From NCBI GenBank assembly GCA_017889845.1, contig JAGGAJ010000119.1, forward strand, positions 1 to 5,721: 5,721 nucleotides of DNA, given 5' to 3'. Shown in pieces: positions 1 to 5,721 of the stretch; within the stretch, counting starts at the first letter, position 1, and the number at the start of each line of letters is the position of its first letter. The notes beneath the pieces were generated by a model. It had not been told where the DNA came from. It saw nothing but the letters and a program-made list of their open reading frames with translations, and made no database searches. Source of the stretch: Deltaproteobacteria bacterium. Its GTDB lineage: Bacteria; Desulfobacterota; Deferrimicrobia; Deferrimicrobiales; Deferrimicrobiaceae. A program made the translations under genes and the position numbers.

Positions 1-20
1 CGATGCCTGATTCGTTCCAT
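1..20 (-). CDS. Start of a downstream gene, cut by the window edge
   Basis: On the minus strand an ATG at 20-18 is followed by open codons reading M-E-R-I-R-H before the window ends. A GAGGAGG ribosome-binding site (30 to 24) lies just upstream, with 3 nt between its last G and the ATG, or 6 nt if the first GAGG is the paired part. The gene would begin 26 bp after the RND stop codon, and no terminator is visible in the gap, so co-transcription with the pump is likely. Six residues give no clue to function. In related clusters the extra member can be a YCF48/BNR-repeat protein, but nothing here shows that. The call rests on the ribosome-binding site, start codon and spacing only. Confidence 0.5.
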
Positions 21-23
21 CGT

Positions 24-30
24 CCTCCTC
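24..30 (-). promoter_or_regulatory. Ribosome-binding site of the partial downstream gene
   Basis: The minus strand reads GAGGAGG followed by ACG and then ATG. This is a strong match to the anti-Shine-Dalgarno sequence, though the spacing is on the short side. It is the main reason to believe that a gene starts at position 20. Confidence 0.5.
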
Positions 31-46
31 ACGGCCGGGAGACCCG

Positions 47-2431
47 TCAGTCCCCGGCGGGGTGGCTCAGGATCTCGGACACGTGCACCGGCCGTTTCCG
101 CGGGAAGATCATCTCCAGGACCATGGCCAGCGCCGGCAGCGCGGTCATCGCCATGATCAGGTTCACGATGAACATGAACGCCAGCAGTTTTCCCATGTCC
201 GCCTGGAACTTCAGCGGCGAAAACGCCCAGGTGACCACCCCGGCCGCCAGGGTGATCGCCGTGAAGATGGTCGCCATCGCCTCGAACGCGAGCGCCTTCT
301 CCATCGCTTCGTGGATCGCGAACCCCTGGCCCAGGTGCAGCTGGAGCCGGTTGTAGATGTAGAAGGCGTAATCCACCCCGATCCCGACCGCAAGCACCAT
401 CACGGGCAGCGTGGCGACCGTGAGGCCGATCTCGAGCTTCTTCATGAACCAGTACCCGACGAACGTCCCGACGGCCAGCGGCATGCAGCACGCCACCATG
501 GCCCGCGGGTCCCGGTATGCGATGAAGACGAGGATGAGGATGGCCGCGTACACGTACAGCATCATGGGAAGTTCGCTCCGCTCGACCTCGTCGTCGATCG
601 CCGCCAGCACCCCCGCGTTCCCCGCCGCCAGGCGGACCGTGACGTTGTCGAGGCGGTTGGTGCGGCGGAATTCCTTGGCGGCATCGATCACGCGGTTGAT
701 CGTCTGCGCCTTGTGGTCGGTCAGGTACAGGTGGGCCGCGGTCATGCTGGCGTCCTTGTTCATGTACCCCCGGAGGCGGGCGATCTCCGCGCTCAGCCCC
801 GCGTAGTTCATCGGGTCGATCGGGGTGACGTACATCTTCGGGTTCCCCTCGTTGAACCCCTCGCTGTAGAGCCGGATCTGGTTGGAGTAGGAGTCCACGG
901 ACAACACGCCCGGGACGTTCGCCATCCGCCAGGAGAAGGCGTCCACGAATCCCCCCAGGGCGACGTTGCGGTCGGAACCCGGCGGCGCCTCGAAGACCAC
1001 CGTCAGCCAGTCGAGCCCCATGTTGTAGCTCTCCGAGATGGAAACCGCGTCGCGGTTGAAGCGGGCGTCCGGGCGCAGCTCCGGGGCGCCCGGCTGCAGG
1101 GTCCCGATCACCCTGCCGCGGCTCTGCCACACGGAAACGCCGAAGACCGCCGCGGTGATCAGCACGGTGATGACCGCGTTCCTCGGCTCCGCCGTCCGGG
1201 CGAGCACACGCAGCCAGCGGGAACGCTCCTCCCGCTTGAGCATGGCCCCCTCCGCGTACTCCCTCGTGAACGTGAAGAAGGACGCCGCCACCGGGAGCAT
1301 GATCAGGTTCGTGACGATCTTGTACGCCACCCCGATGGACGCCGTGACGGCCAGTTCGCGCACCATCGGGATGGGGATCAGCACCAGGGTGATGAAGGAG
1401 ACGATGGCCGTGATCAGGGCGAGCGTCCCGGGGATCAGGAGCCCCGTGAAGCTCTCCCGGGCCGCCTCGTCCGTGCTCTTCCCGTGGGCCAGCCCGCGGA
1501 CGATGAAGTTGATCTGCTGGACGCCGTGGGAGACCCCGATGGCGAACACGAGGAACGGGACCAGCACGGCGAGCGGATCCAGCCCGTACCCGAGGAGGCG
1601 CAACGTGCCGAACTGCCACACGAGCGACGTGAGGGAGCAGACGATCGGCAGGATCGTGAACCGGACGGAGCGGCAGTACCAGTACACCGACAGCGCCGTG
1701 AGCACGAGCGCGATGGCGCAGAACTCGATGACCCCGATGGCGCCGTCCGCGATGTCGCCGATCTGCTTGGCGAACCCGATGATCTGGATCTCGAACTTCC
1801 CGTCCTCGAACTTCTTCCGGATGTCCTCCTCCAGCACACGGTTGTACGCTACGTAGTCCAGCCGCTTCCCCTCGCGGTCGATCTCGCTGATCTCCGCGGT
1901 GATCATGGCGCTGGTCTGGTCGTGCGACACGAGGGTGCCGACGAACCCCCCCTCCCGGGTGAGCTTCTGGATGCGGGAGATGATCTCCGGGGTCAGCGCC
2001 TCCGGGGTGATCGTGCTGTCGATGATCTGGTCGGCGCGGAACCCCTCCTCCGTGATCTCGTTGACGTACGAGTTGGGCGTCCAGAGGGACTGGACCCCCG
2101 CGCGGTCGACTCCCGGCAGGTAGGTGACCGCCTGCGTCACGTCGTACAGGCGCGCGAGGGCTTCCGGATTCCAGATCGTTCCGGTGCGGGCCTTCACGAC
2201 GAAGTTCAGCCGGTTGGCGCCGAACAGGTCGTCGCGGTACTTCTCGAAGGTCTGGATGTACTCGTGCCCGGTCGGCATCTGCTTTTCGAAGCCGGCGGAC
2301 ATCCGCAGCTGGAAGGCGAAGATCCCCATCACGGCGGTGAACGCCGCGATGAACGCCAGCGTGTGGACGCGATGGCCGAAGAAGAACGCCTCGGCCTTCT
2401 GCACGAGCCGGCCCAGCACCGATCGGTTCAC
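47..2431 (-). CDS. RND/MMPL-family inner-membrane exporter
   Basis: A 794-residue inner-membrane transporter of the RND superfamily (MMPL / COG1033 type), expected to be driven by proton flow. It shows the duplicated RND plan. TM1 is at about 24-42 and a large periplasmic loop at 43-230 carries family-like segments such as QMPTGHEYIQ and GVQSLWTPN. TM2-TM6 span about 234-388, TM7 about 419-435, a second periplasmic loop 436-621 (GAPELRPDARFN), and TM8-TM12 about 622-774. A short basic tail follows. The C-terminal half has the GVDY motif (Asp687-Tyr688), matching the proton-relay pair of MmpL proteins; the equivalent N-terminal site reads GVSHGVQ (Ser301-His302). I chose the GTG start at 2431 because GGAGGAG lies 8 nt upstream; a longer frame open to 2473 would start inside a terminator hairpin. 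The stop is TGA at 49-47. About 800 residues is the usual size for this single-chain type, shorter than the roughly 1,000 of AcrB-type pumps. The substrate is unknown; relatives move lipids and hydrophobic compounds. The family is clear, the cargo is not. Confidence 0.93.
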   Translation of the reverse strand: MNRSVLGRLVQKAEAFFFGHRVHTLAFIAAFTAVMGIFAFQLRMSAGFEKQMPTGHEYIQTFEKYRDDLFGANRLNFVVKARTGTIWNPEALARLYDVTQAVTYLPGVDRAGVQSLWTPNSYVNEITEEGFRADQIIDSTITPEALTPEIISRIQKLTREGGFVGTLVSHDQTSAMITAEISEIDREGKRLDYVAYNRVLEEDIRKKFEDGKFEIQIIGFAKQIGDIADGAIGVIEFCAIALVLTALSVYWYCRSVRFTILPIVCSLTSLVWQFGTLRLLGYGLDPLAVLVPFLVFAIGVSHGVQQINFIVRGLAHGKSTDEAARESFTGLLIPGTLALITAIVSFITLVLIPIPMVRELAVTASIGVAYKIVTNLIMLPVAASFFTFTREYAEGAMLKREERSRWLRVLARTAEPRNAVITVLITAAVFGVSVWQSRGRVIGTLQPGAPELRPDARFNRDAVSISESYNMGLDWLTVVFEAPPGSDRNVALGGFVDAFSWRMANVPGVLSVDSYSNQIRLYSEGFNEGNPKMYVTPIDPMNYAGLSAEIARLRGYMNKDASMTAAHLYLTDHKAQTINRVIDAAKEFRRTNRLDNVTVRLAAGNAGVLAAIDDEVERSELPMMLYVYAAILILVFIAYRDPRAMVACCMPLAVGTFVGYWFMKKLEIGLTVATLPVMVLAVGIGVDYAFYIYNRLQLHLGQGFAIHEAMEKALAFEAMATIFTAITLAAGVVTWAFSPLKFQADMGKLLAFMFIVNLIMAMTALPALAMVLEMIFPRKRPVHVSEILSHPAGD

Positions 2432-2439
2432 GCTGTCGT

Positions 2440-2446
2440 CTCCTCC
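2440..2446 (-). promoter_or_regulatory. Ribosome-binding site that fixes the GTG start of the RND gene
   Basis: The minus strand reads GGAGGAG, then eight bases, then GTG (2431-2429). No comparable site precedes the in-frame GTG at 2473, which falls in the terminator loop. The site begins only 4 nt after the terminator U-tract, so RNA structure at the hairpin could influence translation initiation. Confidence 0.85.
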
Positions 2447-2450
2447 GCGC

Positions 2451-2486
2451 AAAAAAGGGCCGGCGCCTTCCACCCGGCGCCGGCCC
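2451..2486 (-). terminator. Intrinsic terminator between the DUF1302 and RND genes
   Basis: The two arms at 2486-2476 and 2467-2457 (GGGCCGGCGCC and GGCGCCGGCCC in minus-strand order) pair perfectly over 11 bp, all G-C pairs. The loop is 8 nt (GGGTGGAA, 2475-2468). Six T residues follow at 2456-2451. This is a standard Rho-independent terminator for minus-strand transcription. It begins 9 bp after the DUF1302 stop codon and ends 19 bp before the RND start codon. It should end a large share of transcripts after DUF1302, so the RND gene depends on readthrough, conditional antitermination or its own promoter. On the plus strand the hairpin has no T-tract after it, so it is directional. Confidence 0.88.
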
Positions 2487-2495
2487 GCACCCCCG

Positions 2496-4271
2496 TTAGA
2501 AGTTGCGCGTCAGGTATGCGCCGATGAAGTCCCGGTCCGCCAGGAGCTGGTTTTTCCCCCAGAACGTCAGGTAGTTTATCCCGGCCTGCCAGTTGGTCGG
2601 GACGTTCTGGATGAAGTTGACGTAGATGTTCAGGGACTTCGCTCCCTCCAGGTAGTTCGCGGTGAGGGTCGGAGTGTATCCACTCACGGCGTCGAAGAAC
2701 GTCAGCCCGGGGACGACCTGCCACCCCTTGATGATCTTGTTGTCGTAGTTCCAGTTGAAATCCACGGTGAAGCCGATGGAGTTCGCGTCCCCCACCGCAG
2801 CGATGGTGTTGTAGGTCTGTGTGCCTACCCCGAGGCCGAGGTCCGCTGTGAAGGGTGGCCCCACCCAAAACGCGTAGCCGGCGTCGGCGGCCTGCATGAC
2901 CGGCACGCCGTCGATGGTCCGCTCGTACCGCTTCCCGGGGCTGACCCCGGGGTACCGGATCCAGACGACCTCGCCGATGAACGTCGCCGTGTCCGCCCAC
3001 AGCAGGTCCAGGAACCAGCCGTGGTCTCCCGGCGTCAGGCTCAGCAGCCCCGTCAGGTGCATCTGGTACTTCTTGTTGTCGATCCACATGGGACAGTCGA
3101 CCGAGAGCTGACCGTTCGTGATCCCATCCAGCGGACCCCCCGGGTTGTAGCAGCTCGTCAGGGAGATGGCGTCCTTCGGCCGGTACGACAGCTCCCACCC
3201 GATCGCCCAGTTCCCCAGCGGGAAGTTGGTGCTGATCCCGTACAGCTTCCGGTTCTCCAGGTACTCCCACTCGGCGGTGGTTCCACCCGCAAGGAGGGTC
3301 AACACGGGCATCTTGTCGTGGTAGTTCATGAAGTAGAGCCCGACGTCCAGGGACACTCCTTCCGGCTTGTAGTGCATCGCGAAGCCGTACTGCCCGTGCC
3401 CCGGTTTCTCGTGCTGCAGGATATTGACCGCGAAGGTGTTGGCCTGTGACGGGTCCGCCGCCGGATCAAGTCCGCCGAAGTTCACGAAGTCGGGGGAGGT
3501 GGGGTCCACATTGAAAAACAGCGGTTGACGCCCCTTCCCCAGGATGTCCGCGACGGAGAAGTAGGTGCCGACGGGAGGCAGGCGGTTCCGGTTCCACTGG
3601 AACTGGTAATACCCTTCCAGGTTGACGCCGCGGCCCAGCCCCGAGGCGATACTGAAGATCGGCGCTGGGAGGACGGCCTCCTTCAGCTGCGTCCCAGGGA
3701 TCGACAACTTCTGGAAATCCAGCGAGTTGGTCTGGTTGATCCCCCCGATGGCGAAGATGCTCTCCCCCCAGCTGACGACCTGGTTCCCCAGCCGGAACCG
3801 GGCGCGCTGGTCGCCGATGTTCATGTCTTTGCTCACCCACAGGTCCAGCAGCTGCGCATCCTTGGAGATCTGGTTCTTGGCGGCCTTGTCGAGGTCCGTC
3901 CGGTCGGTGTGCGTCGCCATGAAATCGTACAGGAAGGTCGCCCGGGCCATGAATTTGAACTCCATCGGGAACTTCAACAGCAGTTCCGGGGTGAACTTCA
4001 GGTACGTGGTGTACAGCTGGCCCTTCTCGTAGTTCAGGTCGCCGTCGTCCCCGTTGGAGGAAACGCCGGTGTTCGCGCCGGGCACGACGGTGGGGTCTCC
4101 CACCAGTTGAGGGTTCCAATCCTGCGTCCGGATCCCGGCCCCCAGCGTCAGCTGCATGTCCAGGTTCCCGCTGACCGATTCGCTCGCCTGGAACTGGAAG
4201 GAGTGCGCGATCCCCGGCAACAGAGCCGTGATCACCGCGACAAGGAATGTTTTTCCCAACTTCGTCTTCAT
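2496..4271 (-). CDS. DUF1302 family outer-membrane protein
   Basis: A 591-residue secreted protein of the DUF1302 family, predicted to form a beta-barrel in the outer membrane. The N-terminus is a signal peptide: basic MKTKLGK, a hydrophobic stretch at 9-22, and probable cleavage after Ala-His-Ser (about residue 24). Family-type segments follow: DAQLLDLWVSKDMNIGDQRA (138-157), FRLGNQVVSWGESIFAIGG (159-177) and the KEAVLPAPIFSIASGLG region (197-213). The rest consists of short alternating strands rich in Tyr, Trp and Phe, and the chain ends in Phe, as many BAM-assembled barrels do. The only two cysteines, Cys374 and Cys393, flank a loop and could form a disulfide. The ATG at 4271 is preceded by AGGGGGA with suitable spacing; the stop is TAA (2498-2496). 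It starts 12 bp after the DUF1329 stop, so the two genes almost surely share an mRNA. Its likely role is an outer-membrane partner or channel for the RND pump and DUF1329 protein. That role is inferred from gene neighbourhood; the biochemical function of the family is not settled. Confidence 0.9.
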   Translation of the reverse strand: MKTKLGKTFLVAVITALLPGIAHSFQFQASESVSGNLDMQLTLGAGIRTQDWNPQLVGDPTVVPGANTGVSSNGDDGDLNYEKGQLYTTYLKFTPELLLKFPMEFKFMARATFLYDFMATHTDRTDLDKAAKNQISKDAQLLDLWVSKDMNIGDQRARFRLGNQVVSWGESIFAIGGINQTNSLDFQKLSIPGTQLKEAVLPAPIFSIASGLGRGVNLEGYYQFQWNRNRLPPVGTYFSVADILGKGRQPLFFNVDPTSPDFVNFGGLDPAADPSQANTFAVNILQHEKPGHGQYGFAMHYKPEGVSLDVGLYFMNYHDKMPVLTLLAGGTTAEWEYLENRKLYGISTNFPLGNWAIGWELSYRPKDAISLTSCYNPGGPLDGITNGQLSVDCPMWIDNKKYQMHLTGLLSLTPGDHGWFLDLLWADTATFIGEVVWIRYPGVSPGKRYERTIDGVPVMQAADAGYAFWVGPPFTADLGLGVGTQTYNTIAAVGDANSIGFTVDFNWNYDNKIIKGWQVVPGLTFFDAVSGYTPTLTANYLEGAKSLNIYVNFIQNVPTNWQAGINYLTFWGKNQLLADRDFIGAYLTRNF

Positions 4272-4276
4272 GCGGG

Positions 4277-4283
4277 TCCCCCT
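4277..4283 (-). promoter_or_regulatory. Ribosome-binding site of the DUF1302 gene, abutting the upstream stop
   Basis: The minus strand reads TAA (stop of the DUF1329 gene, 4286-4284), then AGGGGGA, then CCCGC, then ATG. The ribosome-binding site directly abuts the stop codon, which suits re-initiation or translational coupling of the two genes. Confidence 0.75.
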
Positions 4284-5669
4284 TTACCGTTCGCTGATCG
4301 AACGGAGGTTTTCGGCGGTGAACCACGTGATCCGGAAACGCGGATCGTTGGGGGCATCCGCGTGGTACCGCATGTCCTTCCCGGTGCCGATCGAGGACTG
4401 ATCGCAGACGTACCGCCCGGAGACAAGGTCGTAACTGACGAACGGGTAGTGGTCAACCGTCCCGCCCAGCTCCCAGATCGGGATCGGGTACCCTTCCTCG
4501 ACCTTCCAGAGGCCGCCCTTGGCGTCGTACTGGTCCGCCACCAGGGCGAGGTACGTGTCCTCGTCGAAGTAATAGATCCTCTTGGGCATCGTGTGCCGCA
4601 TCCCCTTCTTCACCGTCGCCTCCACCACCCACACCCGGTGGAGCTCATACCGGCGGCTCTCGTTGGCCAGGTGTTTCAGCTGGAGGACGTCGTGCAGTTT
4701 TTTGCGGAAGTCGTACATCCCGAAGCTGTTGTACGGGACGTACAGTTCCTTCTTTCCGACGATCTTCCAGTCGAACCGGTCGGGGCGGCCCAGGAAGACC
4801 CACGCCGTGTCCAGGGGGTACTGGTTCTCGAAACCGATCTGCGGGGCGTCGTAGGTGTACGCCGGCAGGCGCCGCACCCTGCGCTGCCCCGGGAAGTAGA
4901 AGAACGCCTCGCGGTCCTTGTCGGTGTAGTCGCAGATGAAGATCCGCTGCCCCGCGAGGGCCGCCGGGGTGTCGTACCCGAAGTCGATGCAGTAGATGAT
5001 CCTCCCCGCTTCCTTGGGGGAGGTAGACCCCTTCTTCCCCCAGGGATGGAACACTGTCTGGGGGCCGGCGGGATCCAGCCACTCCGTGCTGCCGGGCCGG
5101 GGGGATACCGCGGTGGTGGTTCTCGGCCATTCGGTCCCCATGCCCTTGTACCGCATGATGAAGTTCCAGATGACCTCCGACCCGTCTTTCGGGATCGGGA
5201 ACGGGATGCCGGGAAGAACCGCGTCCACCAGGTCGGTGCCGTCCTTGCTGAGCTTGGCGGCGCCGGCCGCGTTCTTCCGGATGTTCGCCTCGATCCAGTC
5301 CGGGTACCCCGCGTTGCGGTGGCTGGGGTACACGTCCATCCGGTACCCCTTGGTCTGCTTGACCATCTGCACCTGCCCCGGGCTCAGCTTGTCCGCGTAC
5401 TTGTCCACGTTGGAGGCGTCGATGGAGAAGAGCGGCTTTTCATCCTTGAACTTCCAGAAGTCGCCGCGGTATTGCCCGAAGGAATATCCCGCCAGCGGCA
5501 CGTCCTTGCCTTCCCATGCCGGGATCGTTCCCTCCTTGTTTCCCGCCTTCTCCGCGCCGGCGAAATTCAGCTCCTTCCCCAGGCGCTCGACCTCCTGGGG
5601 CGTCGCGGCCCACCCCGCGATCGCAGTTGCCAGGACGACGGTAACCATCCACAGGACTTTTCTGATCAT
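4284..5669 (-). CDS. DUF1329 family periplasmic protein
   Basis: A 461-residue exported protein of the DUF1329 family, which is often annotated as outer-membrane lipoprotein-sorting-like because its fold is thought to resemble LolA/LolB. The N-terminus is a signal peptide (MIRK, a hydrophobic run at 5-18, probable cleavage near residues 20-22). No lipobox cysteine is present, so the mature protein should be soluble in the periplasm. Family landmarks are clear in order: GAEKAGNKEGTIPAWEG (38-54), YPSHRNAGYPDW (114-125), GIPFPIPKDGSEVIWNF (154-170), FFYFPGQRRVRRLPAYTYDAP (256-276), DRFDWKIVGKKELYVPYN (297-314), ELHRVWVVEATVKKGMRHT (342-360) and YYFDEDTYLALVADQYD (366-382). The length is full for the family. 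ATG 5669 is chosen because AAGGGGGG lies 9 nt upstream and the signal peptide starts there; the frame continues upstream to a GTG at 5717 but adds a non-signal-like extension. Stop TAA 4286-4284. It is the first gene of the visible cluster and probably acts with DUF1302 and RND, perhaps carrying a hydrophobic ligand. The ligand is unknown. Confidence 0.9.
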   Translation of the reverse strand: MIRKVLWMVTVVLATAIAGWAATPQEVERLGKELNFAGAEKAGNKEGTIPAWEGKDVPLAGYSFGQYRGDFWKFKDEKPLFSIDASNVDKYADKLSPGQVQMVKQTKGYRMDVYPSHRNAGYPDWIEANIRKNAAGAAKLSKDGTDLVDAVLPGIPFPIPKDGSEVIWNFIMRYKGMGTEWPRTTTAVSPRPGSTEWLDPAGPQTVFHPWGKKGSTSPKEAGRIIYCIDFGYDTPAALAGQRIFICDYTDKDREAFFYFPGQRRVRRLPAYTYDAPQIGFENQYPLDTAWVFLGRPDRFDWKIVGKKELYVPYNSFGMYDFRKKLHDVLQLKHLANESRRYELHRVWVVEATVKKGMRHTMPKRIYYFDEDTYLALVADQYDAKGGLWKVEEGYPIPIWELGGTVDHYPFVSYDLVSGRYVCDQSSIGTGKDMRYHADAPNDPRFRITWFTAENLRSISER

Positions 5670-5678
5670 CTCCCCGAA

Positions 5679-5686
5679 CCCCCCTT
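5679..5686 (-). promoter_or_regulatory. Ribosome-binding site of the DUF1329 gene
   Basis: The minus strand reads AAGGGGGG, then nine bases (TTCGGGGAG), then ATG at 5669. The G-rich core resembles the site before the DUF1302 gene. It supports the start at 5669 over the upstream in-frame GTG at 5717. No convincing promoter is visible in the remaining bases up to 5721, so it probably lies beyond the window or the gene is internal to a longer operon. Confidence 0.7.
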
Positions 5687-5721
5687 CGTGGTCGCTGCCA
5701 GGATTCCCGCACGGCACGGCG

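Noticed and set aside
2432..2473. Upstream GTG start for the RND gene giving an 808-residue product
   Set aside because: This start lies within the terminator loop, has no ribosome-binding site, and the added residues are encoded by the hairpin and U-tract. GTG 2431 has GGAGGAG at 8 nt.
62..2527. An 821-codon open frame on the plus strand, antisense to the whole RND gene
   Set aside because: Its product is rich in Asp, Glu, Arg, His and Val with no recognisable domain, as expected for an antisense frame of a GC-rich gene. The opposite strand encodes a clear RND protein.
2500..2700. Possible sigma-70 promoter for the RND gene inside the 3' end of DUF1302
   Set aside because: A weak TAAACT-like -10 element is present near 2577, but no -35 match stands at suitable spacing.
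2124..3449. A 441-codon plus-strand open frame bridging the RND and DUF1302 genes
   Set aside because: It crosses the boundary of two well-supported minus-strand genes and has low-complexity composition typical of a shadow frame.
5680..5700. Possible sigma-54 promoter (TGGCAG element) upstream of the DUF1329 gene
   Set aside because: The TGGC-like element is not followed by GC at the required -12 spacing, and the match would overlap the ribosome-binding site.
5670..5717. Upstream GTG start for the DUF1329 gene adding 16 residues
   Set aside because: The extension would bury the signal peptide and lacks a ribosome-binding site in view, whereas ATG 5669 has AAGGGGGG and begins a normal signal sequence.

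Overview
The window is a compact GC-rich (by eye above 60% G+C) bacterial segment. All genes lie on the minus strand, so transcription runs from high to low coordinates. It encodes three complete genes for a cell-envelope module: a secreted DUF1329 protein (5669 to 4284), a DUF1302 outer-membrane beta-barrel-type protein (4271 to 2496), and an RND/MMPL-family inner-membrane exporter (2431 to 47). A fourth gene begins at position 20 and runs off the window edge. The envelope proteins imply a Gram-negative host. The high GC, AGGGGGA/GGAGGAG ribosome-binding sites and gene content fit a proteobacterium in the broad sense, possibly a deltaproteobacterial (Geobacter-like) lineage. The lineage is inference only.

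Layout, in transcription order. 5721-5670 is a short leader with a strong AAGGGGGG ribosome-binding site and no convincing promoter. The DUF1329 gene follows. A 12-bp gap carries the next ribosome-binding site, which abuts the DUF1329 stop codon, and the DUF1302 gene begins. A 64-bp gap after it holds a near-textbook intrinsic terminator: an 11-bp perfect GC-rich stem, an 8-nt loop and six U residues. Only 4 nt separate the end of the U-tract from the ribosome-binding site of the RND gene, which starts at GTG 2431. A 26-bp gap after the RND stop holds a GAGGAGG site and the ATG of the partial fourth gene.

The three proteins span the envelope: an inner-membrane proton-driven pump, a soluble periplasmic protein and an outer-membrane barrel. 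DUF1302, DUF1329 and this type of RND protein are known to be encoded together in many proteobacteria, but their substrate is not established. Export or trafficking of a lipid or other hydrophobic compound is a reasonable inference from RND relatives such as MmpL and HpnN. Two points deserve most attention. One is the terminator inside the apparent operon, just before the pump gene. The other is the asymmetric proton-relay region of the pump, where Ser-His stands in the N-terminal half at the position of the Asp-Tyr pair kept in the C-terminal half. There are no RNA genes, mobile elements, CRISPR arrays or gene-free stretches over 300 bases.
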